Origin: NORP309 sp964352735
Lineage (GTDB): Bacteria > Pseudomonadota > Gammaproteobacteria > Xanthomonadales > Marinicellaceae
NCBI GenBank assembly: GCA_964352735.1
Contig: CAYGTC010000003.1
Coordinates: 62,001-126,000, forward strand
Length of the DNA stretch: 64,000 bases
Direction of reading: 5' to 3'
Part shown: positions 8,044 to 16,430 of the stretch, one piece after another
How positions within the stretch are numbered: the stretch's first letter is position 1
How the letters are laid out: each line of letters opens with the position of its first letter
Made by a program: the position numbers and the translations under genes
The notes under the pieces: generated by a model
Told to the model about the DNA's origin: nothing
The model's database searches: none
Seen by the model: the letters and a program-made list of their open reading frames with translations, nothing else

Positions 8044-10449
8044 ATGTCAGATATAAAAAAAAACATAGCGGCTGTATTGCCGCTGCGAGATGTTGTAGTG
8101 TTTCCTGGAATGATAATTCCTCTTATTGTTGGTAGGGATAAATCAAAAAAAACTCTAGAATCAGCTCTCAGTAATAATTTACCAGTGATTTTGGTAACAC
8201 AAAAAAGCCCTAAAATCGATGATCCATCTTTTGACGATATATACACCACAGGGACTATGTGTACTATTTTACAAAACTTTCCTCTAAAAGATGGTTCAAG
8301 GAAAATCCTCGTTGAAGGAACAAAAAGGGTTAAATTACTCAATTTTAATAAGGGCGAAAGTTTTCAGTCTGAATATTTCAATATTAAGCAAATTTTAAGT
8401 AATAACGACAGTAAAATTAAAGTTTTAGAAAAAACTTTGAAAAACTGTTTTGAGAATTATGCAAAACAAAATAAGAAAGAACCAGAAGACTTAATCAATT
8501 CAATTGTGTCAATAGAAGACGCTGATAAATTGACAGACGCCATATCAGCACACTTGAATGTTCAAATAAAAGTAAAACAAAAATTACTAGAAGAAATAAA
8601 CATTACTCAAAGATTGGAATCATTATTGGCAGTATTAGATACTGAACTTGAAATGATTAAAATGGAAAGGAAAATCCGTGGCCGTGTCAAAACACAAATT
8701 GAAAAAAATCAAAGGGAATATTATTTAAACGAACAAATTAAGGCCATACAAAAAGAACTTACGGACATCGATGAGACTAATTCTGAATATGGAGAATTAG
8801 AAGAAAAATTTGCAAAAACTGAATTAAGCCCGGCTGCGAGAGAAAAAGTTATTTCAGAATTGAAAAAACTGAAAATGATGCCAGCAATGTCAACTGAAGC
8901 AACTGTTGTGCGGAATTATCTCGATACAGTATTAAATTTACCATGGAATGTTCGCAGCACAATTAATACTGATATTAATTACGCAAAAAAAGTCTTGGAT
9001 GAGGACCATTATGGTTTAGATGAAGTAAAAGAGCGGATTCTTGAGTTTTTAGCTGTGCAAAAACGAAAAAAGAAAATGAAAGGGCCGATCATGTGCTTGG
9101 TAGGACCACCAGGTGTAGGTAAAACTTCACTGGGTAAATCCATTGCGAAAGCCACTAGCCGGACATACAGTCGCATATCGCTGGGTGGAGTTAGAGATGA
9201 GGCTGAAATCAGAGGCCATAGAAGAACTTACATAGGTTCAATGCCAGGAAGAATTGTACAAAATATCAATAAAGCGAAAACTTGTAATCCTTTGATGTTA
9301 TTAGATGAATTGGATAAAATGAGTGCTGATTTTCGTGGTGACCCCTCCTCAGCATTGTTAGAAGTATTAGATCCAGAACAAAACAGTACATTTGCTGATC
9401 ACTACTTGGATATGGACTTTGATTTGTCTGAAGTAATGTTTATTGCAACAGCCAATACCTTAAATATCCCTGGGCCTTTACGGGATAGAATGGAAATAAT
9501 TAGAATTCCTGGTTATACAGAAGAAGAAAAAATTGAAATTGCCATACGTTATCTGGTTCCAAAACAAATCGAGACAAATGGACTTGAAAAGAAAGAATTG
9601 AGTTTTTCGCGTGCAGCCATAAGAGAAATTATTCGCTACTATACCAAAGAGTCAGGTGTTAGAAATCTAGAACGAGAAATTTCTAAAGTTTGTCGCAAAG
9701 TTGTTAAAAAAATATTGACTGAAAAGCAGTTAGATAAGGTCAGCATATCCATTAAAAATTTAAATGATTTTTTAGGTGTGAGGAAAACCAATTTTGGTAG
9801 AGCGCATTATAAAAGTGAAGTAGGGATGGTTACAGGTTTGGCATGGACTGAGGTAGGTGGAGAGCTTTTACATATTGAATCCACTGTACTTACAGGTGTT
9901 GGAAAACATACATTGACAGGTCACCTTGGAAAAGTGATGAAGGAGTCAATTCACACCTCATTTTCGATGGTCAAGTCTAAGGCACAGTCATTAGGAATAG
10001 ATATCCAATCATTGGCAAAAAAAGACATACATATACATGTTCCTGAGGGCGCTACACCTAAAGATGGTCCAAGTGCAGGTATTGGCATGTGCGTGGCATT
10101 TGTTTCAGCGCTTACAAATAACCCTGTTAAGGCAGATGTTGCCATGACTGGAGAAATTACCTTAAGAGGTAAAGTGCTCGAAATTGGCGGTTTAAAAGAG
10201 AAATTGTTGGCTGCATTACGCGGTGGGATAAAAAAAGTGATAATACCATTTGACAATGCTAAGGATTTGATTAAAATGCCATCTCAGGTTAAAAATGAAC
10301 TTGAAGTGATCCCAGTTAAATATATTGATGAAGTATTTGACATAGCGCTTGAGAATGATCTTGAACCGATATCTGATGCAGATTTTAATGTCATGTTAAA
10401 TGTTGCTAAGGATATAAAGAACAGTCCTCAAGAGTCATTTAGTCATTAA
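8044..10449 (+). CDS. lon: ATP-dependent Lon protease (LonA type)
   Basis: Lon is a homohexameric AAA+ serine protease that removes misfolded and regulatory proteins in the cytoplasm. The 801-residue protein has the N-terminal LON substrate domain (VLPLRDVVVFPGMIIPL near residue 12), a coiled-coil middle, Walker A GPPGVGKT at residues 354-361, and a C-terminal protease domain. The catalytic dyad is Ser677 in PKDGPSAGIGM and Lys720 in GGLKEKLL, with the same 43-residue spacing as in E. coli. The start is preceded by a run of A rather than a good ribosome binding site. The position between clpX and hup is the standard proteobacterial order. Confidence 0.97.
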   Translation: MSDIKKNIAAVLPLRDVVVFPGMIIPLIVGRDKSKKTLESALSNNLPVILVTQKSPKIDDPSFDDIYTTGTMCTILQNFPLKDGSRKILVEGTKRVKLLNFNKGESFQSEYFNIKQILSNNDSKIKVLEKTLKNCFENYAKQNKKEPEDLINSIVSIEDADKLTDAISAHLNVQIKVKQKLLEEINITQRLESLLAVLDTELEMIKMERKIRGRVKTQIEKNQREYYLNEQIKAIQKELTDIDETNSEYGELEEKFAKTELSPAAREKVISELKKLKMMPAMSTEATVVRNYLDTVLNLPWNVRSTINTDINYAKKVLDEDHYGLDEVKERILEFLAVQKRKKKMKGPIMCLVGPPGVGKTSLGKSIAKATSRTYSRISLGGVRDEAEIRGHRRTYIGSMPGRIVQNINKAKTCNPLMLLDELDKMSADFRGDPSSALLEVLDPEQNSTFADHYLDMDFDLSEVMFIATANTLNIPGPLRDRMEIIRIPGYTEEEKIEIAIRYLVPKQIETNGLEKKELSFSRAAIREIIRYYTKESGVRNLEREISKVCRKVVKKILTEKQLDKVSISIKNLNDFLGVRKTNFGRAHYKSEVGMVTGLAWTEVGGELLHIESTVLTGVGKHTLTGHLGKVMKESIHTSFSMVKSKAQSLGIDIQSLAKKDIHIHVPEGATPKDGPSAGIGMCVAFVSALTNNPVKADVAMTGEITLRGKVLEIGGLKEKLLAALRGGIKKVIIPFDNAKDLIKMPSQVKNELEVIPVKYIDEVFDIALENDLEPISDADFNVMLNVAKDIKNSPQESFSH

Positions 10450-10626
10450 TATCGAGAAAGAGCGTTTAGAATAATTAAAACGTAAAAAAGTGGAAAATAA
10501 ATAAAAAAAAACACCACATTTAAACATTAATAGTATACAATTCCATTTCGGAATTTTGCTGAAGAAATAACATTAAAAAAGATTAAATTTTAATGTAATC
10601 TTTAAAATAAATTGGAGTTAGAAATA

Positions 10627-10899
10627 ATGAAAAAACAAGATTTTATTAAGGCTGTTGCACAATCAGCAGATGTGTCACAAGCAACTGCGAATGCATGTTT
10701 TGATGCAATGGTCGGCGCAATCACAGATTGTTTGAAGAATGAAGATTCCCTAACTTTTGTTGGGTTTGGAACATTCTCAGTTAAACATCGTGCAGCGCGT
10801 CAAGGTCGTAACCCTAGAACTGGTGAAACGATCGAAATAAAAGCAGCAAATGTTCCATCGTTTAAAGCAGGTAAAGCATTAAAAGAGGCTTTGAACTAA
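10627..10899 (+). CDS. hupB: DNA-binding protein HU
   Basis: HU is a small histone-like dimer that bends and compacts DNA. The frame opens at TTG 10612, but ATG 10627 is preceded by GGAG (10614-10617) and gives the canonical MKKQDFIKAVAQ start and a 90-residue protein. The beta-arm signature GFGTFSVKHRAARQGRNPRTGE is intact, including the Arg-Asn-Pro tip that intercalates into DNA. Gene order lon-hup-tRNA-tRNA-ppiD is conserved in gammaproteobacteria and supports the HU-beta (hupB) designation. Confidence 0.95.
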   Translation: MKKQDFIKAVAQSADVSQATANACFDAMVGAITDCLKNEDSLTFVGFGTFSVKHRAARQGRNPRTGETIEIKAANVPSFKAGKALKEALN

Positions 10900-10926
10900 A
10901 AAATTACCCTATTAGTGTGTAATACT

Positions 10927-11002
10927 GGGTGCTTAGCTCAGCTGGGAGAGCATCGCCCTTACAAGGCGAGGGTCGGGGGTTCGATCCCCTCAGCACCCAC
11001 CA
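10927..11002 (+). tRNA. tRNA-Val (UAC)
   Basis: Acceptor GGGTGCT pairs with AGCACCC, the anticodon stem TCGCC/GGCGA encloses CT-TAC-AA, the T arm is GGGGG-TTCGATCCCC, and ACCA is encoded. It lies 27 bases after hup and 5 bases before tRNA-Asp. Confidence 0.97.
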
Positions 11003-11007
11003 CTTTA

Positions 11008-11084
11008 GGAGTGGTAGTTCAGTTGGTTAGAATACCGGCCTGTCACGCCGGTGGTCGCGGGTTCGAGTCCCGTCCACTCCGCCA
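11008..11084 (+). tRNA. tRNA-Asp (GUC)
   Basis: Acceptor GGAGTGG pairs with CCACTCC, the anticodon stem CCGGC/GCCGG holds CT-GTC-AC, the T arm is GCGGG-TTCGAGTCCCG, and GCCA is encoded. It is co-transcribed with tRNA-Val by position. Confidence 0.97.
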
Positions 11085-11089
11085 TATCG

Positions 11090-11124
11090 AAAAGGGTGTC
11101 ATAATGACACCTTTTTGTTTTTTT
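11090..11124 (+). terminator. Rho-independent terminator after tRNA-Asp
   Basis: AAAAGGGTGTCA pairs with TGACACCTTTTT across a two- or three-base loop with one bulged G, and T runs follow. It lies 5 bases after the tRNA, closing the hup-tRNA unit before ppiD. Confidence 0.85.
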
Positions 11125-11167
11125 AAGGATTGATTTTTATCAGTCATCAGTTTTTACAAATAATACT

Positions 11168-13078
11168 ATGTTAAGAGATATAAAAAAACAATCTTCAGGT
11201 CTTGGCGCTAAAATCATCATGGGCTTGTTAATTATCGCCTTTGCGTTTTGGGGTGTCAGTGGTTCATTATTATCTGCAGGCAATGATTCTGCTGCTACAA
11301 TTAATGGTGAGAAAATTTCTATTGCAGATTTCAACCAAGCCAACCAGGCACAAAGAAATCGATTACAAAGCCAATTTGGTGAAAACATAGGTTCTGAATA
11401 TTTTGACTCTGAGAACTTTAAGCGAGGAGTGCTGAGCCAAATCATTGATGCTGAATTAATGAGGCAGCAAGCTGAGAAATTTGACTATGATGTTTCCCCT
11501 CAAACCATTAAAGATTACATAGAGTCTTCACCTGGGTTACAAATTGAAGGGAAGTTCAGTAAAGAGGCATACGCAAATTACTTGGCACAAATCAATAAAT
11601 CTGCTGAGTTATTGCAAAGGGACATCAAAAGAGACATCAAACGCACAGCTTTACCAGGGATGATCAGTGATACGGCATTTTCATTAGAGACCGAAGTTAA
11701 AAATCAATACAAGTTGTCCAAGCAGAAAAGAAACTTTGATTATATTGAAGTTTCCAGTAAAGATTTTGAAGACAAAGTTGAAGTGACACAACAAGATATT
11801 TCAGATCACTACAGCGAATTTGGTCAAGACTTCATGACGATTGAAGAAGTATCAGTCAACTATATAGAATTATCCACTGCAAATTTATTAGAAAATATTA
11901 GTGTTGATGACGAAGAGCTTCAAACTTACTACGAAAGCAAAAAGGAAACATTAAAAACTGCTGAGAAACGTAAGGTGCAACATATTTTATTGCCTGTTGA
12001 TGGTAATCAAGAAGAAGTAAAAGCTGAAATCAATAAAATTGCAGATAGAATTAATAATGGAGAAGATTTTGCTGATGTTGCAAAAGAAACATCGCAAGAT
12101 CCTGGTTCTGCTAACAACGGTGGTGATTTAGGTTGGGTTTCTAAAGGCGATATGGTTGAAGCATTTGACGAAAAATTATTTGAGATGAACGAAGGTGAAA
12201 TTTCAGAACCTGTACTCTCTACATTTGGTTACCATATTATTAAACTGAATGAGATTAAATCTCCTGAAATGCAATCACTAGAAGAATCAAGAGAAACATT
12301 GATTGCTGTATTAAAGCAAGAAAAGGCAGAGCAAGAGTTTCTGACACAAGCAGATGAACTTTATACAACCATTATTGATGCTGATAATGTGCTTGAATTG
12401 GCATCTGAAACCTCAGGCTTACCTTTGCAAACAACAGAACTTTTTGCCAGAGGCCGTGGAATAGGCGTTGCTGCAAATGATAATTTTTCATCCATGGCTT
12501 TCAGTGATACAATTAAAGTGGATGGAGAAATCAGTGAAATGATTGATCTTGGAGAAAATCACATTGCTTACATTCAACTGGCTAAACACAACGCTCCTGT
12601 GATTAAACCACTTGAAGAAGTGACTGATGCAATTACCAATAAGCTTAAGTCTGAAAAATCTCTTGAATTGGCTAAACAACAAGTAATTGCGTACATAGAT
12701 AGAATCAATGCTAAAGAAATCAGTTTGGCTGATTTATCAACTGAACTTGAAAAAACTGTAGTTGAAGCACAAGATGTTGAGAGGGTTGGATCTAAGCAAC
12801 CGTTTAACTTGGTAAAAAATGTGTTTGCTCTTAAATATAACGCTGATGACAATGATGTGACTTATGTCGACTCATCTAATAATAGTTTTGCTATTGTAAA
12901 ATTAATATCGGTAATTAATGCTGATAGCAGTGCGATCTCTGAAGATGAAAGTGAGAGTATTGCATCACAAATACAAAGATCTGCAATCAATAATGAAGTG
13001 GTTAATATGACAGCTGAGTTGAGAAATGACGCTTCAATAACCATCAATGAAAAGATTTTTGAAACAATTCAACAATAA
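11168..13078 (+). CDS. ppiD: Periplasmic chaperone/peptidyl-prolyl isomerase-like protein PpiD
   Basis: PpiD is an inner-membrane protein with a large periplasmic part that assists secreted proteins leaving the Sec translocon. The 636-residue protein starts with a short cytosolic stretch and a single membrane helix (about residues 13-33, IIMGLLIIAFAFWGVSGSLL). It continues with a SurA-like chaperone fold, one parvulin (PpiC-type) domain around residues 265-370 with KRKVQHILL, GGDLGWVSKG and FGYHIIKL, and a second chaperone region. Length and position after lon-hup match PpiD of other gammaproteobacteria. The ribosome binding site is weak. Confidence 0.93.
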   Translation: MLRDIKKQSSGLGAKIIMGLLIIAFAFWGVSGSLLSAGNDSAATINGEKISIADFNQANQAQRNRLQSQFGENIGSEYFDSENFKRGVLSQIIDAELMRQQAEKFDYDVSPQTIKDYIESSPGLQIEGKFSKEAYANYLAQINKSAELLQRDIKRDIKRTALPGMISDTAFSLETEVKNQYKLSKQKRNFDYIEVSSKDFEDKVEVTQQDISDHYSEFGQDFMTIEEVSVNYIELSTANLLENISVDDEELQTYYESKKETLKTAEKRKVQHILLPVDGNQEEVKAEINKIADRINNGEDFADVAKETSQDPGSANNGGDLGWVSKGDMVEAFDEKLFEMNEGEISEPVLSTFGYHIIKLNEIKSPEMQSLEESRETLIAVLKQEKAEQEFLTQADELYTTIIDADNVLELASETSGLPLQTTELFARGRGIGVAANDNFSSMAFSDTIKVDGEISEMIDLGENHIAYIQLAKHNAPVIKPLEEVTDAITNKLKSEKSLELAKQQVIAYIDRINAKEISLADLSTELEKTVVEAQDVERVGSKQPFNLVKNVFALKYNADDNDVTYVDSSNNSFAIVKLISVINADSSAISEDESESIASQIQRSAINNEVVNMTAELRNDASITINEKIFETIQQ

Positions 13079-13097
13079 ACTGTTGCCCATATAGTAC

Positions 13098-13126
13098 AGA
13101 GTGATGAAGTAATATTTCATCACTCT
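13098..13126 (+). terminator. Perfect 11-bp hairpin between ppiD and coq7
   Basis: AGAGTGATGAA pairs perfectly with TTCATCACTCT around a seven-base loop. It lies 20 bases after the ppiD stop and 12 bases before the GTG chosen for coq7. There is no long T run, so it may be a weak terminator, an mRNA 3'-end stabiliser, or a structure that affects coq7 initiation. Confidence 0.5.
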
Positions 13127-13138
13127 TATCTGATCAAA

Positions 13139-13783
13139 GTGAGAAAAACTGACACATCTCTTTCCTCAAAATTGTTCAATGAATTTGATCGTTTTTTAAA
13201 GATTATTTCATCTGAAACAACACAATCGCCTTCTAAAACACCTGGGCATGATGAAATCGAGTGCGAGTTAAGCCCGTCTGATAAAAAAAACATACAAGGA
13301 TTGATGCGTATAAATCATACCGGAGAAGTGTGTGCACAAGCATTATATTATGGTCAGGCATTGTTTGCTAAAAACTCAGAAACATACGAACATTTGATTG
13401 CAGCTGCATTAGAGGAATACGATCATTTGTATTGGTGTCAAGAAAGGCTAAATCAACTTGAGGCCAATACCAGTGTATTCAATGCTTGGTGGTATGCAAA
13501 TTCATTTATGTTAGGGGTTATAGCCGCTTTATTTGGCGATAAAGTCAGTTATGGTTTCGTCATTGAAGTTGAAAAACAAGTTGAAGATCATTTACAAGAA
13601 CACATTGAACAAATACCAGTCAATGATGTTAAAACTCATGCCATTCTTAATCAAATGAAGCTTGATGAAATTCGACATGGTGAAAATGCGAAACAAGCTG
13701 GTGGAATTGAATTGCCTCAAAGTATCAAAAAAGTGATGGGCCTGATGTCAAAATTTATGAAATTTGTGGTATATAGAGTATAG
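13139..13783 (+). CDS. coq7: 2-polyprenyl-3-methyl-6-methoxy-1,4-benzoquinone monooxygenase
   Basis: This di-iron hydroxylase carries out the last ring hydroxylation of ubiquinone biosynthesis and replaces flavoprotein UbiF in many gammaproteobacteria. The 214-residue product has the family signature GLMRINHTGEVCAQALYYGQAL with iron ligand Glu63, then EEYDH (Glu92/Glu93, His96), EKQVEDHL, and DEIRHGENA with the last Glu and His ligands. These are the four-helix-bundle E, ExxH, E, ExxH ligands of Coq7. The start is GTG 13139, which gives the best family length. No good Shine-Dalgarno precedes it, and a hairpin lies just upstream. Confidence 0.93.
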   Translation: MRKTDTSLSSKLFNEFDRFLKIISSETTQSPSKTPGHDEIECELSPSDKKNIQGLMRINHTGEVCAQALYYGQALFAKNSETYEHLIAAALEEYDHLYWCQERLNQLEANTSVFNAWWYANSFMLGVIAALFGDKVSYGFVIEVEKQVEDHLQEHIEQIPVNDVKTHAILNQMKLDEIRHGENAKQAGGIELPQSIKKVMGLMSKFMKFVVYRV

Positions 13784-13828
13784 TGTAGCATTAGTTTTAA
13801 TACTTATTAATTACAATGGTAATCAGTA

Positions 13829-14584
13829 ATGAGTCAATCTAGCCGTATCATTTCAACATTAAAATCACAACTAAAGAGCAAAGGAATTAAATATGCTGAG
13901 GTTGCTGATTATTTACACGTCTCAGAATCAAGTATAAAAAGACAATTCACCCAAGCAGATATCTCATTAAGTCGGTTAGAGAAGATATGTGAAATGTTAG
14001 AAATGGATATTTCCGATATTTTTGAATTAACACATGTTAAAAGTATGCTCATTGAACAGTTATCTATTCAGCAAGAGCGGAAAATTATTTCAGACACTAA
14101 ATTGTTAATTGTTACTGTGGCTGCCATGAATCAATGGGCTTTTGAAGAAATACATGCCATATATGACTTTTCAGAAGCAGAACTCATAAAAGTGTTATTA
14201 CAACTTGAAAAGCTAAAACTCATTGAGTTAAAAGCCAATAATAAGATCAAAACGTTAATCAGCCGAACATTCACATGGCAAAACAATGGCCCCATTCAGC
14301 GATATTTTGAAGAGCACATTCAATCAGATTTCTTCGATTGTCAATTTAATAAACCAGGAGAATTGAGGCTGGTCATTAATGGAATGTTAGCGCATTCATC
14401 AAATCAAGTCATTCAAAAGAAAATCAAACAGTTGGCAAATCTTTTTAGTGATTGTGCGTACAAAGATCAAAACATTGGCTTAGAAAGACGGTTTGGATCA
14501 ACTTTAGTGTTGGCCATGCGACCATGGGAATTGCCAGAGTTCGAAAAGTTTAGACGCAACAAAAATACCAAGGTATTTAATTAA
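13829..14584 (+). CDS. XRE-family helix-turn-helix transcriptional regulator
   Basis: The N-terminal ~65 residues form a Cro/C1-type helix-turn-helix (KSKGIKYAEVADYLHVSESSIKRQF...LSRLEKICEMLEMDISDIFEL). The remaining ~185 residues match no domain I recognise; they include a segment that reads like a second winged-helix (FSEAELIKVLLQLEKLKLIELKAN). Its stop overlaps the apaH start (TAATG, sharing the A at 14584), so the two genes are translationally coupled and probably co-regulated. The DNA target and any ligand are unknown. Proteins of this type are common beside metabolic genes in marine gammaproteobacteria, but no specific role can be assigned. Confidence 0.8.
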   Translation: MSQSSRIISTLKSQLKSKGIKYAEVADYLHVSESSIKRQFTQADISLSRLEKICEMLEMDISDIFELTHVKSMLIEQLSIQQERKIISDTKLLIVTVAAMNQWAFEEIHAIYDFSEAELIKVLLQLEKLKLIELKANNKIKTLISRTFTWQNNGPIQRYFEEHIQSDFFDCQFNKPGELRLVINGMLAHSSNQVIQKKIKQLANLFSDCAYKDQNIGLERRFGSTLVLAMRPWELPEFEKFRRNKNTKVFN

Positions 14585-15393
14585 TGCCAAGTTATATTAT
14601 TGGTGATGTACAAGGTTGCTTTGATGACTTTTGTCATTTATTAAAAAAAATAAAATTTAATCCAGATAAAGATCAACTCATTTTTTGTGGCGACCTCGTG
14701 AATAGAGGTGGTCAGTCTTTAGCAGTATTGCGTTGGATTTATGCACACCAATATTGCTGTAAGGTAACACTCGGCAATCATGATTTGGCATTATTGGCGC
14801 AATACTATTTACCAAAAATGCGGAAATTCAATAATTATGAGTTTCAAAGGATTTTTGAAGCAGATGATTGTGACCTATTGATGCGTTGGTTATTAAAACA
14901 AAAATTATTGATACACTTAAAAGAATACAATGCTGTTATTGTACATGCTGGCATCTACCCTAAGTGGTCATTAAAACGAGCAAAAACTGAAGCCAAGAAT
15001 GTTGAAAGACTGTTAAAAAATAACACAATTAAAGTTTTGAGCCAAATGTATGGCTCAAAACCCAATCATTGGGATGAAAACTTAGCAGGTAATGATCGAG
15101 TTCGATTTACCATCAATAGTTTTACCAGAATGCGATTCTTATACAAAAATGGTGGTTTAGTTTTTAAATCGAAAGGTGAGTTGGAAATGTTCCCTCAATT
15201 ATTGCCGTGGTTCAAAGATAAACGACGTAAAATACAAGACGTAAGGGTAGTCTTTGGCCATTGGTCTGCATTAGGCTTTTATGATAAAGAAAATGTTACT
15301 TGTATTGATACAGGAAAAGTTTGGGGAGGGCAACTCACTGCAATTACATTGAACAAAAAAAAGCAAAAGCTTAAGCGTATATTTCAAGTTTAA
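14584..15393 (+). CDS. apaH: Symmetrical bis(5'-nucleosyl)-tetraphosphatase
   Basis: ApaH splits Ap4A into two ADP and removes Np4-type RNA caps. The 269-residue protein carries the metallophosphatase motifs at the expected places: GDVQGC near residue 8, GDLVNRG near 37, GNHD near 62, and VHAGIYPKW and FGHW further on (the latter in VVFGHWSALGFY). The tail with CIDTGKVWGGQLTAI is typical of ApaH. The start codon overlaps the stop of the XRE regulator upstream. In E. coli apaH lies in the surA-pdxA-rsmA-apaG operon; here that context is absent. Confidence 0.95.
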   Translation: MPSYIIGDVQGCFDDFCHLLKKIKFNPDKDQLIFCGDLVNRGGQSLAVLRWIYAHQYCCKVTLGNHDLALLAQYYLPKMRKFNNYEFQRIFEADDCDLLMRWLLKQKLLIHLKEYNAVIVHAGIYPKWSLKRAKTEAKNVERLLKNNTIKVLSQMYGSKPNHWDENLAGNDRVRFTINSFTRMRFLYKNGGLVFKSKGELEMFPQLLPWFKDKRRKIQDVRVVFGHWSALGFYDKENVTCIDTGKVWGGQLTAITLNKKKQKLKRIFQV

Positions 15394-15451
15394 TGTGACT
15401 AAATATTAGTTAACCATTGTCAATTTTCTGGGTTATCATTAGAATGGTCCA

Positions 15452-16399
15452 ATGAGAGTATTTGCCCCAGTCAGCATTGGAAATTTTTCTGTTGGATTTG
15501 ACCTTTTAGGACTTTCCATCACACCAATTAACGGTGAATTGTTTGGTGATATTGTTTCTATTGAACATTCGGATTTTTTCAAATTAAGTTATTCTGGTCC
15601 ATATAAAGATGCCTTGCCACATAAGACATCTCAAAACTTGGTCAGTATCGCTCATGATTTATTCATGGATGAAATGCGTGAACGTAACCTTGAAACCTCA
15701 CCAGTCAAATTACATTTAGAAAAGCGTCTGCCAGTCGGCAGTGGTTTGGGTTCTAGTTCTTCTTCTATTATCGCAACACTCTATGCATTGAACCATTTCT
15801 TTAATGATGCTCTGAATAAAGATGTTCTATTACAATTAGCCGGTAGGCTTGAAGGGCAAGTCAGTGGTGATATTCATTATGATAATGTTGCCCCATGTTT
15901 ACTTGGTGGGCTTCAGTTAATGACGGGTTCTCAAGTCAAGCCATGTGTCAGAATTCCATTTCCTGACACATGGCAATTGGTTGTCAGTTATCCAGGCATA
16001 CAAATCGCTACTAAATTGGCCAGAAGTTTGTTAACTGAAAATAATGACTTGAAAACGTGTGTCAAATTTGCGCAGAATTTATCTGTTTTTATACATGCGA
16101 TGTATGGCAATGATCATGAACTGGCCGCATCTGTGTTGTTTGATGTTATTGCAGAGCCGCAGCGTAAGTCGTTGGTTCCTGGTTTTGACGAGTATAAGAG
16201 TTACGCAAAAAACAACGGTGCACTGGCTTTTGGTATTTCAGGTTCTGGATCAACAGTATTTGCAGTGACCAACGATCCTGAAGTGTCTGATAACATTCAA
16301 AACTATGCGCTCAGCCATTTTTGCCAACATGAAGGTTTTAGCCATATATGTCAGGTGGATAATTTTGGCGTTCGTCAAATTGATGACGAAAAAAGTTAG
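15452..16399 (+). CDS. thrB: Homoserine kinase (GHMP family)
   Basis: ThrB phosphorylates L-homoserine with ATP, the penultimate step of threonine synthesis. The 315-residue protein is colinear with E. coli ThrB: an N-terminal MRVFAPVSIGNFSVGFDLLG, the GHMP ATP loop LPVGSGLGSSSSS near residue 95, SGDIHYDNVAPCLLGG, and the C-terminal GISGSGSTVFAV motif. thrC follows 31 bases downstream in the same orientation, as in enteric thrABC, but no thrA (aspartokinase-homoserine dehydrogenase) is present in the window. Confidence 0.96.
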   Translation: MRVFAPVSIGNFSVGFDLLGLSITPINGELFGDIVSIEHSDFFKLSYSGPYKDALPHKTSQNLVSIAHDLFMDEMRERNLETSPVKLHLEKRLPVGSGLGSSSSSIIATLYALNHFFNDALNKDVLLQLAGRLEGQVSGDIHYDNVAPCLLGGLQLMTGSQVKPCVRIPFPDTWQLVVSYPGIQIATKLARSLLTENNDLKTCVKFAQNLSVFIHAMYGNDHELAASVLFDVIAEPQRKSLVPGFDEYKSYAKNNGALAFGISGSGSTVFAVTNDPEVSDNIQNYALSHFCQHEGFSHICQVDNFGVRQIDDEKS

Positions 16400-16430
16400 C
16401 TTCTCCCTTACCTAGATTACAGTGATGTTT

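Noticed and set aside
10612..10626. TTG start for hup
   Set aside because: It overlaps the GGAG ribosome binding site of ATG 10627, which gives the standard HU start.
10915..11133. Open frame of 72 codons across tRNA-Val and tRNA-Asp
   Set aside because: Artefact of tRNA sequence; ends in the terminator.
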